32,004 bases of DNA, taken from Prevotella sp. GTDB taxonomy: Bacteria; Bacteroidota; Bacteroidia; Bacteroidales; Bacteroidaceae. Shown here in pieces: positions 5,912 through 14,142 of the stretch; within the stretch, counting starts at the first letter, position 1; every line of letters starts with the position of its first letter. The position numbers were made by a program, and so were the translations under genes. Below the pieces are notes generated by a model, which was given only the letters and a program-made list of their open reading frames with translations, searched no databases and was not told the DNA's origin. The stretch covers positions 1 to 32,004 of the forward strand of contig JAGCPC010000146.1 of assembly GCA_017642485.1 (NCBI GenBank), written 5' to 3'.

Positions 5912-8569
5912 ATGAAACAACAATATATCGACATAAAGGGAGCAAGGGTAAACAACCTGAAGAATGTATCGCTAAAGATACCACACAACCAACTCGTGGC
6001 GATAGCGGGAGTGAGTGGTTCGGGTAAGTCGTCACTCGCTTTCGACACGCTCTACGCAGAGGGACAGAGGCGCTACGTAGAGAGCCTCTCGGCGTATGCC
6101 AGACAGTTTCTGGGACGCATGAAGAAACCTGAGTGCGACTACATCAAGGGACTACCTCCTGCCATAGCGATAGAGCAGAAGGTGATAGCACGCAACCCAC
6201 GCTCCACGGTAGGCACATCGACGGAGATATATGAGTTTATGCGCCTGCTCTTTGCTCGCATCGGCAGGATATACTCCCCTATATCAGGCAAGGAGGTAAG
6301 GAAGCATACACCGGAGGACCTGGTGGAGTGTATGAAGCAATATCCGGAGGATACAAAGTTTCTGCTCTTGGCAGGAAACGAGAACATTATCGATAGGCTG
6401 AAGGTGCATCATGATCGTCATGCTACGGAGATGAGGCTGCTCGACTCTGCGGAGGCGGCTTTCGCTGATGGAGGCGGACGTTGCACGATGCGTTTCATTA
6501 ATGCTGATGGTACTACTACCGACCATCACTTCTCAAACATACTGGAAGCTGACGGCATGACGTTTGAAGAACCTACGGAACATCTCTTTGCATTTAATTC
6601 TCCTGCTGGTGTATGCCCTACATGCGAGGGATTCGGCAGTGTGATAGGCATCGATGAGAATCTGGTAATACCTGACAAGTCGCTGAGTGTGTATGACGGG
6701 TGTGTGGCATGCTGGCGAGGCGAGAAACTCGGAGAATGGAAACGCTACTTCATACGCAGGGCTGAGATAGACAATTTTCCTATCTTCACCCCATACAATA
6801 AGCTCTCGGACGAGCACAAGGGATGGCTGTGGCACGGACTGCCCTGTGATGCCCATGCGGACAAGATGGAGGTGGCAAGCATCGACAACTTCTTTAGAAT
6901 GGTGAGGGAGAACCAGTACAAGATACAGTACCGCGTGATGATGGCACGCTACAGAGGCAAGACGCTGTGCCCTGACTGCCACGGCACCCGTCTGAGGAAA
7001 GAGGCTGAATATGTCAAGGTGGGGGGAAGGACCATCACCGAACTTGTAACGATGCCGGTAAGCGAACTGGCGCAATGGTTTAAGGAACTCACACTCACGG
7101 AACACGAGAAGCAAACTGCCAAACGACTGCTTACGGAGATAATGAGCCGACTGCAGTATCTGCTTGACGTGGGACTGGGATACCTCACCCTCAACAGACC
7201 TTCCAACACGCTGTCGGGAGGCGAGAGCCAGCGCATAAACCTCACCACATCAATAGGTTCGCCATTGGTGGGTTCGCTATACATACTCGACGAGCCATCG
7301 ATAGGTCTGCACAGTCGTGATACGGGGCGGCTTATCAGCATACTGCGCAAACTGCGTGATATAGGCAACACGGTGGTGATAGTGGAGCACGATGAGGACA
7401 TACTGCGTGCCGCTGACCACATCATAGAGGTGGGACCTGATGCTGGACGATTAGGTGGAGAGATAGTGACTGACGGCTACACGGCAAAATATCTCAACGG
7501 TGAGGAGCGCATAGCTGTGCCCACATCGCGAAGGCCATGGAACATGTCATTTGTAATACATGGTTGCGATATGAACAACCTCAAGAATATCGACGTGGAG
7601 ATACCACTCAACGCTATGACGGTGGTGACGGGTGTAAGCGGTTCGGGCAAATCGTCATTAGTGAAGGGTATAATACACCCCGCCATAAAGGCAACGATAG
7701 ACAATCCCAACCACCCTGGTACTGCTTACAAGATAACGGGGGACTACCGAGAGATACGCTACATCGAGATGGTGGACCAAAACCCCATTGGCAAGAGTAC
7801 ACGTTCTAATCCTGCCACGTATCTGAAAGCTTATGACGCCATACGACAGTTGTTTGGCAGTCAGCAGTTGGCACGTCAGATGAATATCACGCCTGCGCAC
7901 TTCTCATTTAACACCGACGGTGGACGCTGTGAGGAGTGTAAGGGTGCTGGTACTGTAACAGTGGAGATGCAGTTTATGGCGGACCTCACGCTGACCTGCG
8001 AGGCTTGTCACGGAAAACGCTTCAAGCCACAGGTGCTGGAAATACTCTACAGGGGTAAGAATATAGATGATGTGCTCAATATGACGGTGGACGAGGCTAT
8101 AGCATTTTTCAGTGAGGACGGCAAGGGTGATGCCGAGCGCATATGTAAAGCCCTGCAACCGCTCGCTGATGTAGGACTGGGATATATACAACTTGGACAG
8201 AGCTCGTCAACGCTGTCAGGAGGTGAAAACCAACGCGTAAAACTGGCATATTACCTATCACAGGAGCATCAAGCCCCCACCCTATTTATATTTGACGAGC
8301 CCACTACAGGACTGCATTTCCATGACATACGCCAACTGCTCAAGTCGTTTGACCGTCTGATAGAGCGAGGCCATACGGTGCTTATCGTAGAACACAATAT
8401 GGACGTAATAAAATGTGCTGACCACATCATAGACCTCGGACCCGAAGGAGGCGAGGCAGGAGGAACCGTTGTTGCCGCAGGAACTCCTGAGGAAGTTGTT
8501 GCATCAGGTAAAGGATACACCTCACAATTCCTTAAAGAAAAACTCAACCCACAAAAAAGGCTCAACTGA
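5912..8569 (+). CDS. uvrA: Excinuclease ABC subunit A (UvrA-family paralogue)
   Basis: UvrA is the damage-recognition ATPase of nucleotide excision repair. The 885-residue protein has two ABC modules: Walker A GVSGSGKSS at about 33-41 and again in the second half, signatures NTLSGGESQR and STLSGGENQR, and Walker B LDEPSIGL and FDEPTTGL. Zinc cysteines are present in CPTC and CPDC of the first half and CEEC and CEAC of the second. In the UvrB-binding region, where canonical UvrA has CPxCG, this protein has SPISG (residues 122-126), so that zinc site is missing. It is also shorter than the usual 940 residues. These traits fit the second UvrA type that many Bacteroidota carry beside a canonical one. 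The promoter places the start at ATG 5912. Confidence 0.93.
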   Translation: MKQQYIDIKGARVNNLKNVSLKIPHNQLVAIAGVSGSGKSSLAFDTLYAEGQRRYVESLSAYARQFLGRMKKPECDYIKGLPPAIAIEQKVIARNPRSTVGTSTEIYEFMRLLFARIGRIYSPISGKEVRKHTPEDLVECMKQYPEDTKFLLLAGNENIIDRLKVHHDRHATEMRLLDSAEAAFADGGGRCTMRFINADGTTTDHHFSNILEADGMTFEEPTEHLFAFNSPAGVCPTCEGFGSVIGIDENLVIPDKSLSVYDGCVACWRGEKLGEWKRYFIRRAEIDNFPIFTPYNKLSDEHKGWLWHGLPCDAHADKMEVASIDNFFRMVRENQYKIQYRVMMARYRGKTLCPDCHGTRLRKEAEYVKVGGRTITELVTMPVSELAQWFKELTLTEHEKQTAKRLLTEIMSRLQYLLDVGLGYLTLNRPSNTLSGGESQRINLTTSIGSPLVGSLYILDEPSIGLHSRDTGRLISILRKLRDIGNTVVIVEHDEDILRAADHIIEVGPDAGRLGGEIVTDGYTAKYLNGEERIAVPTSRRPWNMSFVIHGCDMNNLKNIDVEIPLNAMTVVTGVSGSGKSSLVKGIIHPAIKATIDNPNHPGTAYKITGDYREIRYIEMVDQNPIGKSTRSNPATYLKAYDAIRQLFGSQQLARQMNITPAHFSFNTDGGRCEECKGAGTVTVEMQFMADLTLTCEACHGKRFKPQVLEILYRGKNIDDVLNMTVDEAIAFFSEDGKGDAERICKALQPLADVGLGYIQLGQSSSTLSGGENQRVKLAYYLSQEHQAPTLFIFDEPTTGLHFHDIRQLLKSFDRLIERGHTVLIVEHNMDVIKCADHIIDLGPEGGEAGGTVVAAGTPEEVVASGKGYTSQFLKEKLNPQKRLN

Positions 8570-8588
8570 TAACAGTTGAGCCTTTTTT
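8553..8588 (+). terminator. Bidirectional terminator embedded in the uvrA stop codon
   Basis: A 16-bp perfect inverted repeat (arms 8553-8568 and 8573-8588, loop ATAA) has A6 at one side and T6 at the other. It can therefore terminate both uvrA and the convergent ligase transcript that ends at 8615. The left arm encodes the last residues (KRLN), and the TGA at 8567-8569 sits at the loop. Confidence 0.92.
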
Positions 8589-8614
8589 ATTATAATATAA
8601 AAAAAGAGGATGTA

Positions 8615-10243
8615 TCAAACTTTCTCGAGGAACCCGTTCTTCCAGTCTTGAAGGGCGGTCTCTTTTATTTTTACGTGTAGCTTCTTGCCTGTGGCGTTGA
8701 ATGGTATCTGCCTTACGAAGCGATAGAAGCGTGGACGCTTGAAGTTTGCCAGTTCGGGACTCTGCTTGCAGTAAGCATCGAGCTCTTCGGCTGTTACGCT
8801 GTCGTCGTTAGGCACTACATAGGCTGTGACCATCTGACCGCGAATCTTGTCGGGCACGGAGGTGACGATGCAGTCCTTGACTTTCTCATGCAGGTTGAGT
8901 ACTGACTCCACCTCAGCAGGATAGATGTTCTCGCCTGAAGAGATTATCATGTCGTCTTTTCTGCCCACGATGGTGATGTAGCCGTTCTCGTCCCATGTGG
9001 CAAGGTCGTTGGTATAGATGAAGTTCTTGTAGTATTTGCGCTCTGTCTCAGTTTCGTTGTTATGATAGAAATAGGGCGACTTGGCTGGTGAGGAAATGAT
9101 TACCTCGCCCACGTCGAGTCCGTCTTGCTTGGCAAGGTCTTCTGGTTCGGCACGACGGTCTTCGTAAATCTTTACCACACGCACATCATCGTCCACGCAT
9201 GAACGTCCTGCACTGCCAGCATTATCGGGCAGGTCGAACGGACGCAGGAAGGTGTTCCAAAGTGTCTCGGTGGTGCCATAGCCGTTGTAGATGTTGGGCG
9301 ACAGCACTTTCTGATAACGTATGCAGGCTGCACGCTCGAGCGGACTGCCCATAGTGACGATACCTGTGAGCGAAGAGAGGTCGTAGCCTCCCTGCTCCTG
9401 ACGGTCGGCAAGTTCTTCGAGCACGGTAGGCACACCGACGATGAATGTTATCTTGTAGCGATAAACGTACTTGAGGGCTGTGAGGGCATCAAACTTGCCC
9501 ATGATAACCATAGAGGCACCTGCGTAGAGGGCAGGGCACGGACCAGCACAATGCAGACCGCCACGATGAAACCACGGTGTGGTATTCATGGTGATGTCAC
9601 GGCTACTCATAGGGAAGTGTATCATAATGTCGTGAGCCGACAGCACCTCATTGATGCTGGTGATGCACACACCCTTAGGACGGCCTGTGGTGCCTGAGGT
9701 ATAGAGGCGCACGGTCTCGTCATATATATTATAAGGTGTGGTGATGACAGGCTCGTCGGCTGTGGCATCCTTAACGAAGTCGTTATATGCTACCACCGTT
9801 GGAGTGCTATTAGGTATCAGTCCTATCACGCGGCAGGGCTTGTGCTTGGTGTGCTTTACCACCTCGACTGCCTCATTACACTTTGACTCGCAACAGATGA
9901 CGATGGCTGGCTTGGAATCGTCGATGTTCCATGCCAGTTCACCTGGTGAGAGACGGAAGTTGACTGGGCAGCATACGCACTGCATCTTATGGCATGCCAC
10001 ATAGGTGAACACAAACTCGGGGCAGTTGAGCATCTGAATCATTATCACGTCGCCCTTCTTCACTCCTGCCTTGATAAAGGCGTTGCACAGACGGTTTACC
10101 TCCCCGTTAACCTCAGAGTAAGTCCACTGACGGTTGCTCTGGGGGTCAACAAGCGCCTGCTTGCCTGACAGACGGCGCACATTGCGCATGAATCCTTCTA
10201 TCCAAGTGTATCGGCTTTCGAAAATCTCTTTGAATGTTGCCAT
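8615..10243 (-). CDS. Acyl-CoA ligase (AMP-forming), long- or medium-chain type
   Basis: The 542-residue enzyme belongs to the ANL superfamily, which activates a carboxylic acid as acyl-AMP and transfers it to CoA. The phosphate-binding loop YTSGTTGRPKG lies around 180-190. The adenine-binding YGTTE and the hinge region (YTNDLATWDENGYITIVGRKDDMI) follow. The C-terminal lysine lies in NATGKKLHVK. The usual TGD before the hinge reads TND here. It starts 13 bases after the next ligase on the same strand, and a thioesterase heads the group. The substrate cannot be read from sequence. Confidence 0.9.
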   Translation of the reverse strand: MATFKEIFESRYTWIEGFMRNVRRLSGKQALVDPQSNRQWTYSEVNGEVNRLCNAFIKAGVKKGDVIMIQMLNCPEFVFTYVACHKMQCVCCPVNFRLSPGELAWNIDDSKPAIVICCESKCNEAVEVVKHTKHKPCRVIGLIPNSTPTVVAYNDFVKDATADEPVITTPYNIYDETVRLYTSGTTGRPKGVCITSINEVLSAHDIMIHFPMSSRDITMNTTPWFHRGGLHCAGPCPALYAGASMVIMGKFDALTALKYVYRYKITFIVGVPTVLEELADRQEQGGYDLSSLTGIVTMGSPLERAACIRYQKVLSPNIYNGYGTTETLWNTFLRPFDLPDNAGSAGRSCVDDDVRVVKIYEDRRAEPEDLAKQDGLDVGEVIISSPAKSPYFYHNNETETERKYYKNFIYTNDLATWDENGYITIVGRKDDMIISSGENIYPAEVESVLNLHEKVKDCIVTSVPDKIRGQMVTAYVVPNDDSVTAEELDAYCKQSPELANFKRPRFYRFVRQIPFNATGKKLHVKIKETALQDWKNGFLEKV

Positions 10244-10256
10244 TTCTATATTTGTT

Positions 10257-11918
10257 TTAATTATTATTCTCTCTTATTTCTGCTCGTTTTATCTTACCGC
10301 TGATGGTCTTGGGCAGTTCACGGACAAACTCCACTATGCGCGGATATTTATATGGTGCTGTTTCGCGCTTTACGTGTTCCTGCAGTTCTGATGCCAGCGT
10401 CTCGGATGCCTTATCCTCGTATTCGTTGGTGAGCACTATGGTGGCTTTCACTATCTGACCACGAATCTCGTCAGGAGCGGCGGTTACGGCACATTCAGCC
10501 ACAGCGGGATGGGTCATAAGTGCCGACTCCACCTCAAACGGTCCCACACGATAGCCTGAGGTCTTGATGACATCGTCTATGCGTGATACGAACCACAGGT
10601 AGCCATCATTGTCACGATACACCACATCGCCAGTGTGATACAGACCGTTGACTATACGCTTTTCGGTCATCTCGTCATTACGGTAATAGCTCTTAAACAG
10701 TCCGAGCGGTTTACCTTTTTCTACGTTTATCACCAGTTCGCCGTGCTCCATCGGGGCTACGCTGTTGCCCTGTTCGTCAACAATATCTATATGGTACTGG
10801 GGGTTAGGTACTCCCATAGAACCTGGTTTGGGCTTCACCCAAGGGTATGTGCCTACGACCATAGTGGTCTCAGTCTGTCCGTATGCCTCATATATGGTGA
10901 TGCCCGTCTTCTGCTTCCATTCGTCGAACACGCTGGGGTTCAGCGCCTCGCCAGCAGTGGTGCACCACTTCAGGGCTGACAGGTCATAACGCTCCAGTTC
11001 CTCGCGTATGAGGAAGCGGTAGATGGTTGGCGGAGCACAGAAGGACGATATTCTGTAGTCTTGCAATATCTTTAACAGATGAGACGGAATGAAGCGCCCC
11101 TCGAAGTCATATACAAAGACTGTTGCGCCGCAGAGCATCTGACCATAGAACTTACCCCATACAGCCTTGCCCCAACCAGTGTCGGCAAGAGTGAGGTGGA
11201 GCGAATTCTCGTTGAGTTTATGCCAATACTTAGCCGTTACGATGTGTGCCAAGGGGTAGGAATAGTCGTGCATCACCATCTTAGGCTCACCTGTGGTGCC
11301 ACTGGTGAAATAGAGCAGAAAATTGTCTGTCACCTTATTGCGTGGAGGACGCTCAAAGGGGGTTGCCTCATGCAGTCCGCGCCAGAAGTCGTAGAAGCCG
11401 TTGGGCACTATAGGACCGATGGAGATGCAATGACGCAGCATAGGGCTGAAACGTCTTGCCTTCTGCACGTGTCCCAACACCAGCGGATCGCCACATGATA
11501 TGATGCCACTGATGCCAGCCATGTGACATCTGTACATGATGTCTTTCTCTGTCAGCATGTGTGTGGCTGGTATCACCACAGCACCTATCTTGTGCAGTGC
11601 CACCATAGAGTACCACCACTCCACCCTGCGCTTGAGTATCAGCATCACGCGGTCGCCCTTCTCTATGCCTATGCCCTGAAAGAACGCTGCACACTGGTCG
11701 GTAATATTCTTGAAGGCACCGTAGGTTACGTGTTGCACCTCGCCCTGGTCGTTTACCCACAGCAGGGCTTCCTTCTCAGGCATAGCCTCAGCCCAAGCGT
11801 CTATCACATCATAGCCGAAGTTGAAATCATCAGGAACATCCACATGGAACTGCTCCATGAAGTCATCATAGGAACTGAACTCCTGACTGCCTGTATATTT
11901 CTCTAGAATACTATTCAT
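10257..11918 (-). CDS. Acyl-CoA synthetase (AMP-forming), acetyl/medium-chain type
   Basis: This 553-residue ANL enzyme has the P-loop YFTSGTTGEPKM, the YEAYGQTET adenine motif, and YHTGDVVYRDNDGYLWFVSRIDDVIKTSGYRVGPFEVES. The catalytic lysine is in the C-terminal KTISGKIKRAEIR. The WFV.R.DDVI.TSGYR.GPFEVES pattern is that of medium-chain and acetyl-type synthetases rather than of the neighbouring ligase. It lies 19 bases after the thioesterase gene. Two ligases of different types with one thioesterase suggest a small acyl-CoA salvage or turnover module. Confidence 0.9.
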   Translation of the reverse strand: MNSILEKYTGSQEFSSYDDFMEQFHVDVPDDFNFGYDVIDAWAEAMPEKEALLWVNDQGEVQHVTYGAFKNITDQCAAFFQGIGIEKGDRVMLILKRRVEWWYSMVALHKIGAVVIPATHMLTEKDIMYRCHMAGISGIISCGDPLVLGHVQKARRFSPMLRHCISIGPIVPNGFYDFWRGLHEATPFERPPRNKVTDNFLLYFTSGTTGEPKMVMHDYSYPLAHIVTAKYWHKLNENSLHLTLADTGWGKAVWGKFYGQMLCGATVFVYDFEGRFIPSHLLKILQDYRISSFCAPPTIYRFLIREELERYDLSALKWCTTAGEALNPSVFDEWKQKTGITIYEAYGQTETTMVVGTYPWVKPKPGSMGVPNPQYHIDIVDEQGNSVAPMEHGELVINVEKGKPLGLFKSYYRNDEMTEKRIVNGLYHTGDVVYRDNDGYLWFVSRIDDVIKTSGYRVGPFEVESALMTHPAVAECAVTAAPDEIRGQIVKATIVLTNEYEDKASETLASELQEHVKRETAPYKYPRIVEFVRELPKTISGKIKRAEIRENNN

Positions 11919-11937
11919 CGGGTGTGTGTGTTGTGTT

Positions 11938-12360
11938 TTAAAGCCTTTCGTAACTGGACACCTTGGTTCTGAATTCCGAGTCTATCTCTACAGACTCGTT
12001 TGTCACCGTGTCCATCATCACCATCACGGTTTCGCAGTAGCATTTCACCTCCTCGGTGCGCTGGTTGAGGGCGCGCTGAAGGAGAGTGAAGCTCTTGTTG
12101 CCTATCTTGACGATGCTGGTGTCTATGACTATCTCGTCAGGAAAGTACACTGGCGAGATGAAGTTTGCCTCGATATGCACCACCACGGGTGCCATGCGGT
12201 CGAAGATGTCTGTACCCACTATATCATTGAAATAACGCGTCTTACACATGTCAAACAATGAGAAATAGACTGAGTTGTTGACATGGCCGAACCTGTCAAC
12301 ATCAGAGAACCTCAACTGCGCTGGCATTCTGTGGCGAAATGTATGTGTGCTGTTGTCCAT
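11938..12360 (-). CDS. Acyl-CoA thioesterase, 4HBT/YbgC-like hotdog fold
   Basis: The 140-residue protein is the usual length for a single hotdog domain. The catalytic motif D-V-D-R-F-G-H-V-N-N (residues 20-29) is characteristic of the 4-hydroxybenzoyl-CoA thioesterase/YbgC group, where the Asp attacks or activates water. It hydrolyses an acyl-CoA; the chain length is unknown. It is the first gene of the acyl-CoA group, with a promoter directly upstream. Confidence 0.9.
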   Translation of the reverse strand: MDNSTHTFRHRMPAQLRFSDVDRFGHVNNSVYFSLFDMCKTRYFNDIVGTDIFDRMAPVVVHIEANFISPVYFPDEIVIDTSIVKIGNKSFTLLQRALNQRTEEVKCYCETVMVMMDTVTNESVEIDSEFRTKVSSYERL

Positions 12361-12394
12361 ATAAAAACTTTTCTATCAGCTCGTCTTGTCAATG

Positions 12395-12428
12395 CAAAAT
12401 TACTCCGTAGGCTTTTATCTACAACAAA
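12395..12428 (-). promoter_or_regulatory. Promoter of the thioesterase-ligase operon
   Basis: TAATTTTG (12395-12402, minus strand) is a perfect -7 box. A TTTG (12425-12428) lies 22 bases upstream and is part of the T tract of the preceding terminator. The leader to the ATG at 12360 is about 28 bases. Confidence 0.75.
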
Positions 12429-12455
12429 AAACGTTTCAGTAAAAAACCGAAACGT
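12425..12455 (-). terminator. Terminator of the gyrA-to-LytTR gene group
   Basis: On the minus strand ACGTTTCGGT and ACTGAAACGT form a 10-bp stem (one G-U pair) around a T5 loop. A T-rich tail follows (complement of 12425-12430). It lies 38 bases after the LytTR stop codon. Confidence 0.85.
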
Positions 12456-12493
12456 AATATTAGGCTACCCAACCGTAAGCGTTTTGCACACAC

Positions 12494-12961
12494 TTATTGG
12501 GGTGTGTGCATACCATCAATCCAGTTATGCACATTACGTTTATTGTCACGACTGATAACGATGACAGGATTCTTCACTCCCTCCTTGAGTATGAGACGTT
12601 CCTTGCCGTTTATGTCGCGCTCGAAGCCCGCCACCTCCGTCACCGGCACTATGTATTTTCTGTTTACACGCATAAAGGCATGAGGATCAAGCTGTTCTGC
12701 TATCTCCGTGATGGTCATGTCAACGACAAATGAGTTGCCGTCGTGCATTACTATGTACGTACTCTTTTTTTCCGATACGAAGTAATGTACCTGTGCCACG
12801 TCGATCACCTTCTCGCCTCTGAATGTGTTGACGAAGAAGCGCTCGCGAAAACGTGCTTTCTGAAAATTGCTGAGCAGTTTTGCCAGTCGCAGTTCGCGTC
12901 GCAGTTCTTCTATCTTTTGGTTCTGCAGTTCTATCTTATGTAGTGCTTCCTCGAGAGTCAT
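12494..12961 (-). CDS. LytTR-domain DNA-binding regulator without a receiver
   Basis: The first 40 residues of this 155-residue protein are a charged coiled-coil (EEALHKIELQNQKIEELRRELR). Residues about 50-150 are a LytTR DNA-binding domain, shown by HYFVSEKKSTYIV, then HAFMRVNRKYIVPV and the closing VISRDNKRNVHNWI. No response-regulator domain is present, so its input is unclear; the coiled coil may mediate dimerisation or partner binding. It lies 14 bases after a lytic transglycosylase gene, suggesting a role in cell-envelope control. The last codons and stop lie within an inverted repeat (TGCACACAC at 12485-12493, GTGTGTGCA at 12502-12510). Confidence 0.9.
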   Translation of the reverse strand: MTLEEALHKIELQNQKIEELRRELRLAKLLSNFQKARFRERFFVNTFRGEKVIDVAQVHYFVSEKKSTYIVMHDGNSFVVDMTITEIAEQLDPHAFMRVNRKYIVPVTEVAGFERDINGKERLILKEGVKNPVIVISRDNKRNVHNWIDGMHTPQ

Positions 12962-12975
12962 TTATTAAATTGCGA

Positions 12976-14142
12976 TTACTCCTTCCTCCACTTGTTTTTC
13001 TTTGTTGCCCTGTGTGGTGTAGCTTCTATCGGTGATATGGCGCCGTCACTGCCTGCTGATGATTGTGGCGTCTTTACTGCCGACACTACTTTGGTGCCTG
13101 TTGCCAAAGCCCTTCGGTACTGTTCGTGGCGCTGCATTATCTGGTCAACGTACGATGCTGTTTCCGTTCCCCTCATGTATCCGCTTTTCACCACGGGGTC
13201 GTTATAATAACGCGGTTCTTGGAGCAATAGTATGTATCGTCTTACGTCAGCCCATCTCTGTGCCACACCCCCGTATTTCCCTGCCAGTGCCATAGCGTCG
13301 CGCACATGGTTGGTACCTCCATTATATGCTGCTAGGGCGAAGTGCAAGCGTTCCTTAGGGTTGTTGATGTCCTGAAATGCCATCTGCAGTTCCCTCATAT
13401 ACCGTGCTGCAGCAGCTATATTGGGTTCGGGTTGAAACAGTTGCTCACGTGGCAGTCCAAGATGGTCTGCTGTAGCAGGCATTATCTGCATCAGTCCGCA
13501 CGCTCCTGCCCACGAGTGTGCCTTAGTGTCAAAGCACGACTCCTGATAGCATTGTGAGGCGAGAAGTACCCAGTCAACGAGTGCCATTGGGGCATATTTG
13601 CGGAAATATGCATCATACTGTGATATCTGTCCCTTGCCTGCCGAAAGCATCACAGGAAAAACGCGTCGCGTTACGCTCGCCACGCTGAGCTGGTACTGTT
13701 GGCGCTGCTTCACCTCTGCGAGCATCTTGGGGTTGTACCATGAGCGTATCTTGTCTGCCAGTTCTCCGGACTTCTCGTTAACTACCCAGTTGTTGGCCAC
13801 TACAGTAAAGCCTTTCTGATACTTCTTGCTCATCGGTACGGCTATCACATCGCCCTCGTCGGCACTGAGTCTCTGTATCATGTCGGCGGTGTCTTTACAC
13901 ACATCTATGCGCACACTCTTTCCGAGGTGCTCAGCAAGCTGTTCGCACAGCATGTAGTTGGTACCCATATCACGGCCGTGATACTCATAGTACGTCTCGG
14001 GACCGTATATGGTGAGCATGATGAGTTCGTCGCTCTCGCCGCTCTCATCGCCCCACGGAGCCTCGTATGCCTCCTTTTTTACATGCGAGGTACAGGCACA
14101 CAACGTAAGGAGTATTACCAGTATTTCACTTGTTAATCTCAC
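12976..14142 (-). CDS. MltF-like lytic transglycosylase lipoprotein
   Basis: It cleaves peptidoglycan glycan strands with formation of 1,6-anhydro-muropeptides. The lipobox LCAC places the lipid-carrying Cys at about residue 17. Residues 40-135 look like a shortened solute-binding (SBP_3) domain, about half the size of that in E. coli MltF. Residues about 185-330 are an SLT domain. The catalytic Glu is E201 in CYQESCF, followed by GLMQIMPATA and AAYNGG. The C-terminal tail is Ser/Lys-rich. Translation appears to start at GTG 14140-14142, 17 bases inside the upstream TPR gene, so the two are translationally coupled. Confidence 0.9.
   Translation of the reverse strand: MRLTSEILVILLTLCACTSHVKKEAYEAPWGDESGESDELIMLTIYGPETYYEYHGRDMGTNYMLCEQLAEHLGKSVRIDVCKDTADMIQRLSADEGDVIAVPMSKKYQKGFTVVANNWVVNEKSGELADKIRSWYNPKMLAEVKQRQQYQLSVASVTRRVFPVMLSAGKGQISQYDAYFRKYAPMALVDWVLLASQCYQESCFDTKAHSWAGACGLMQIMPATADHLGLPREQLFQPEPNIAAAARYMRELQMAFQDINNPKERLHFALAAYNGGTNHVRDAMALAGKYGGVAQRWADVRRYILLLQEPRYYNDPVVKSGYMRGTETASYVDQIMQRHEQYRRALATGTKVVSAVKTPQSSAGSDGAISPIEATPHRATKKNKWRKE

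Noticed and set aside
12485-12510. Terminator at the LytTR stop codon
   Set aside because: The 9-bp inverted repeat is real, but no T tract follows on the minus strand. The better terminator lies at 12425-12455.
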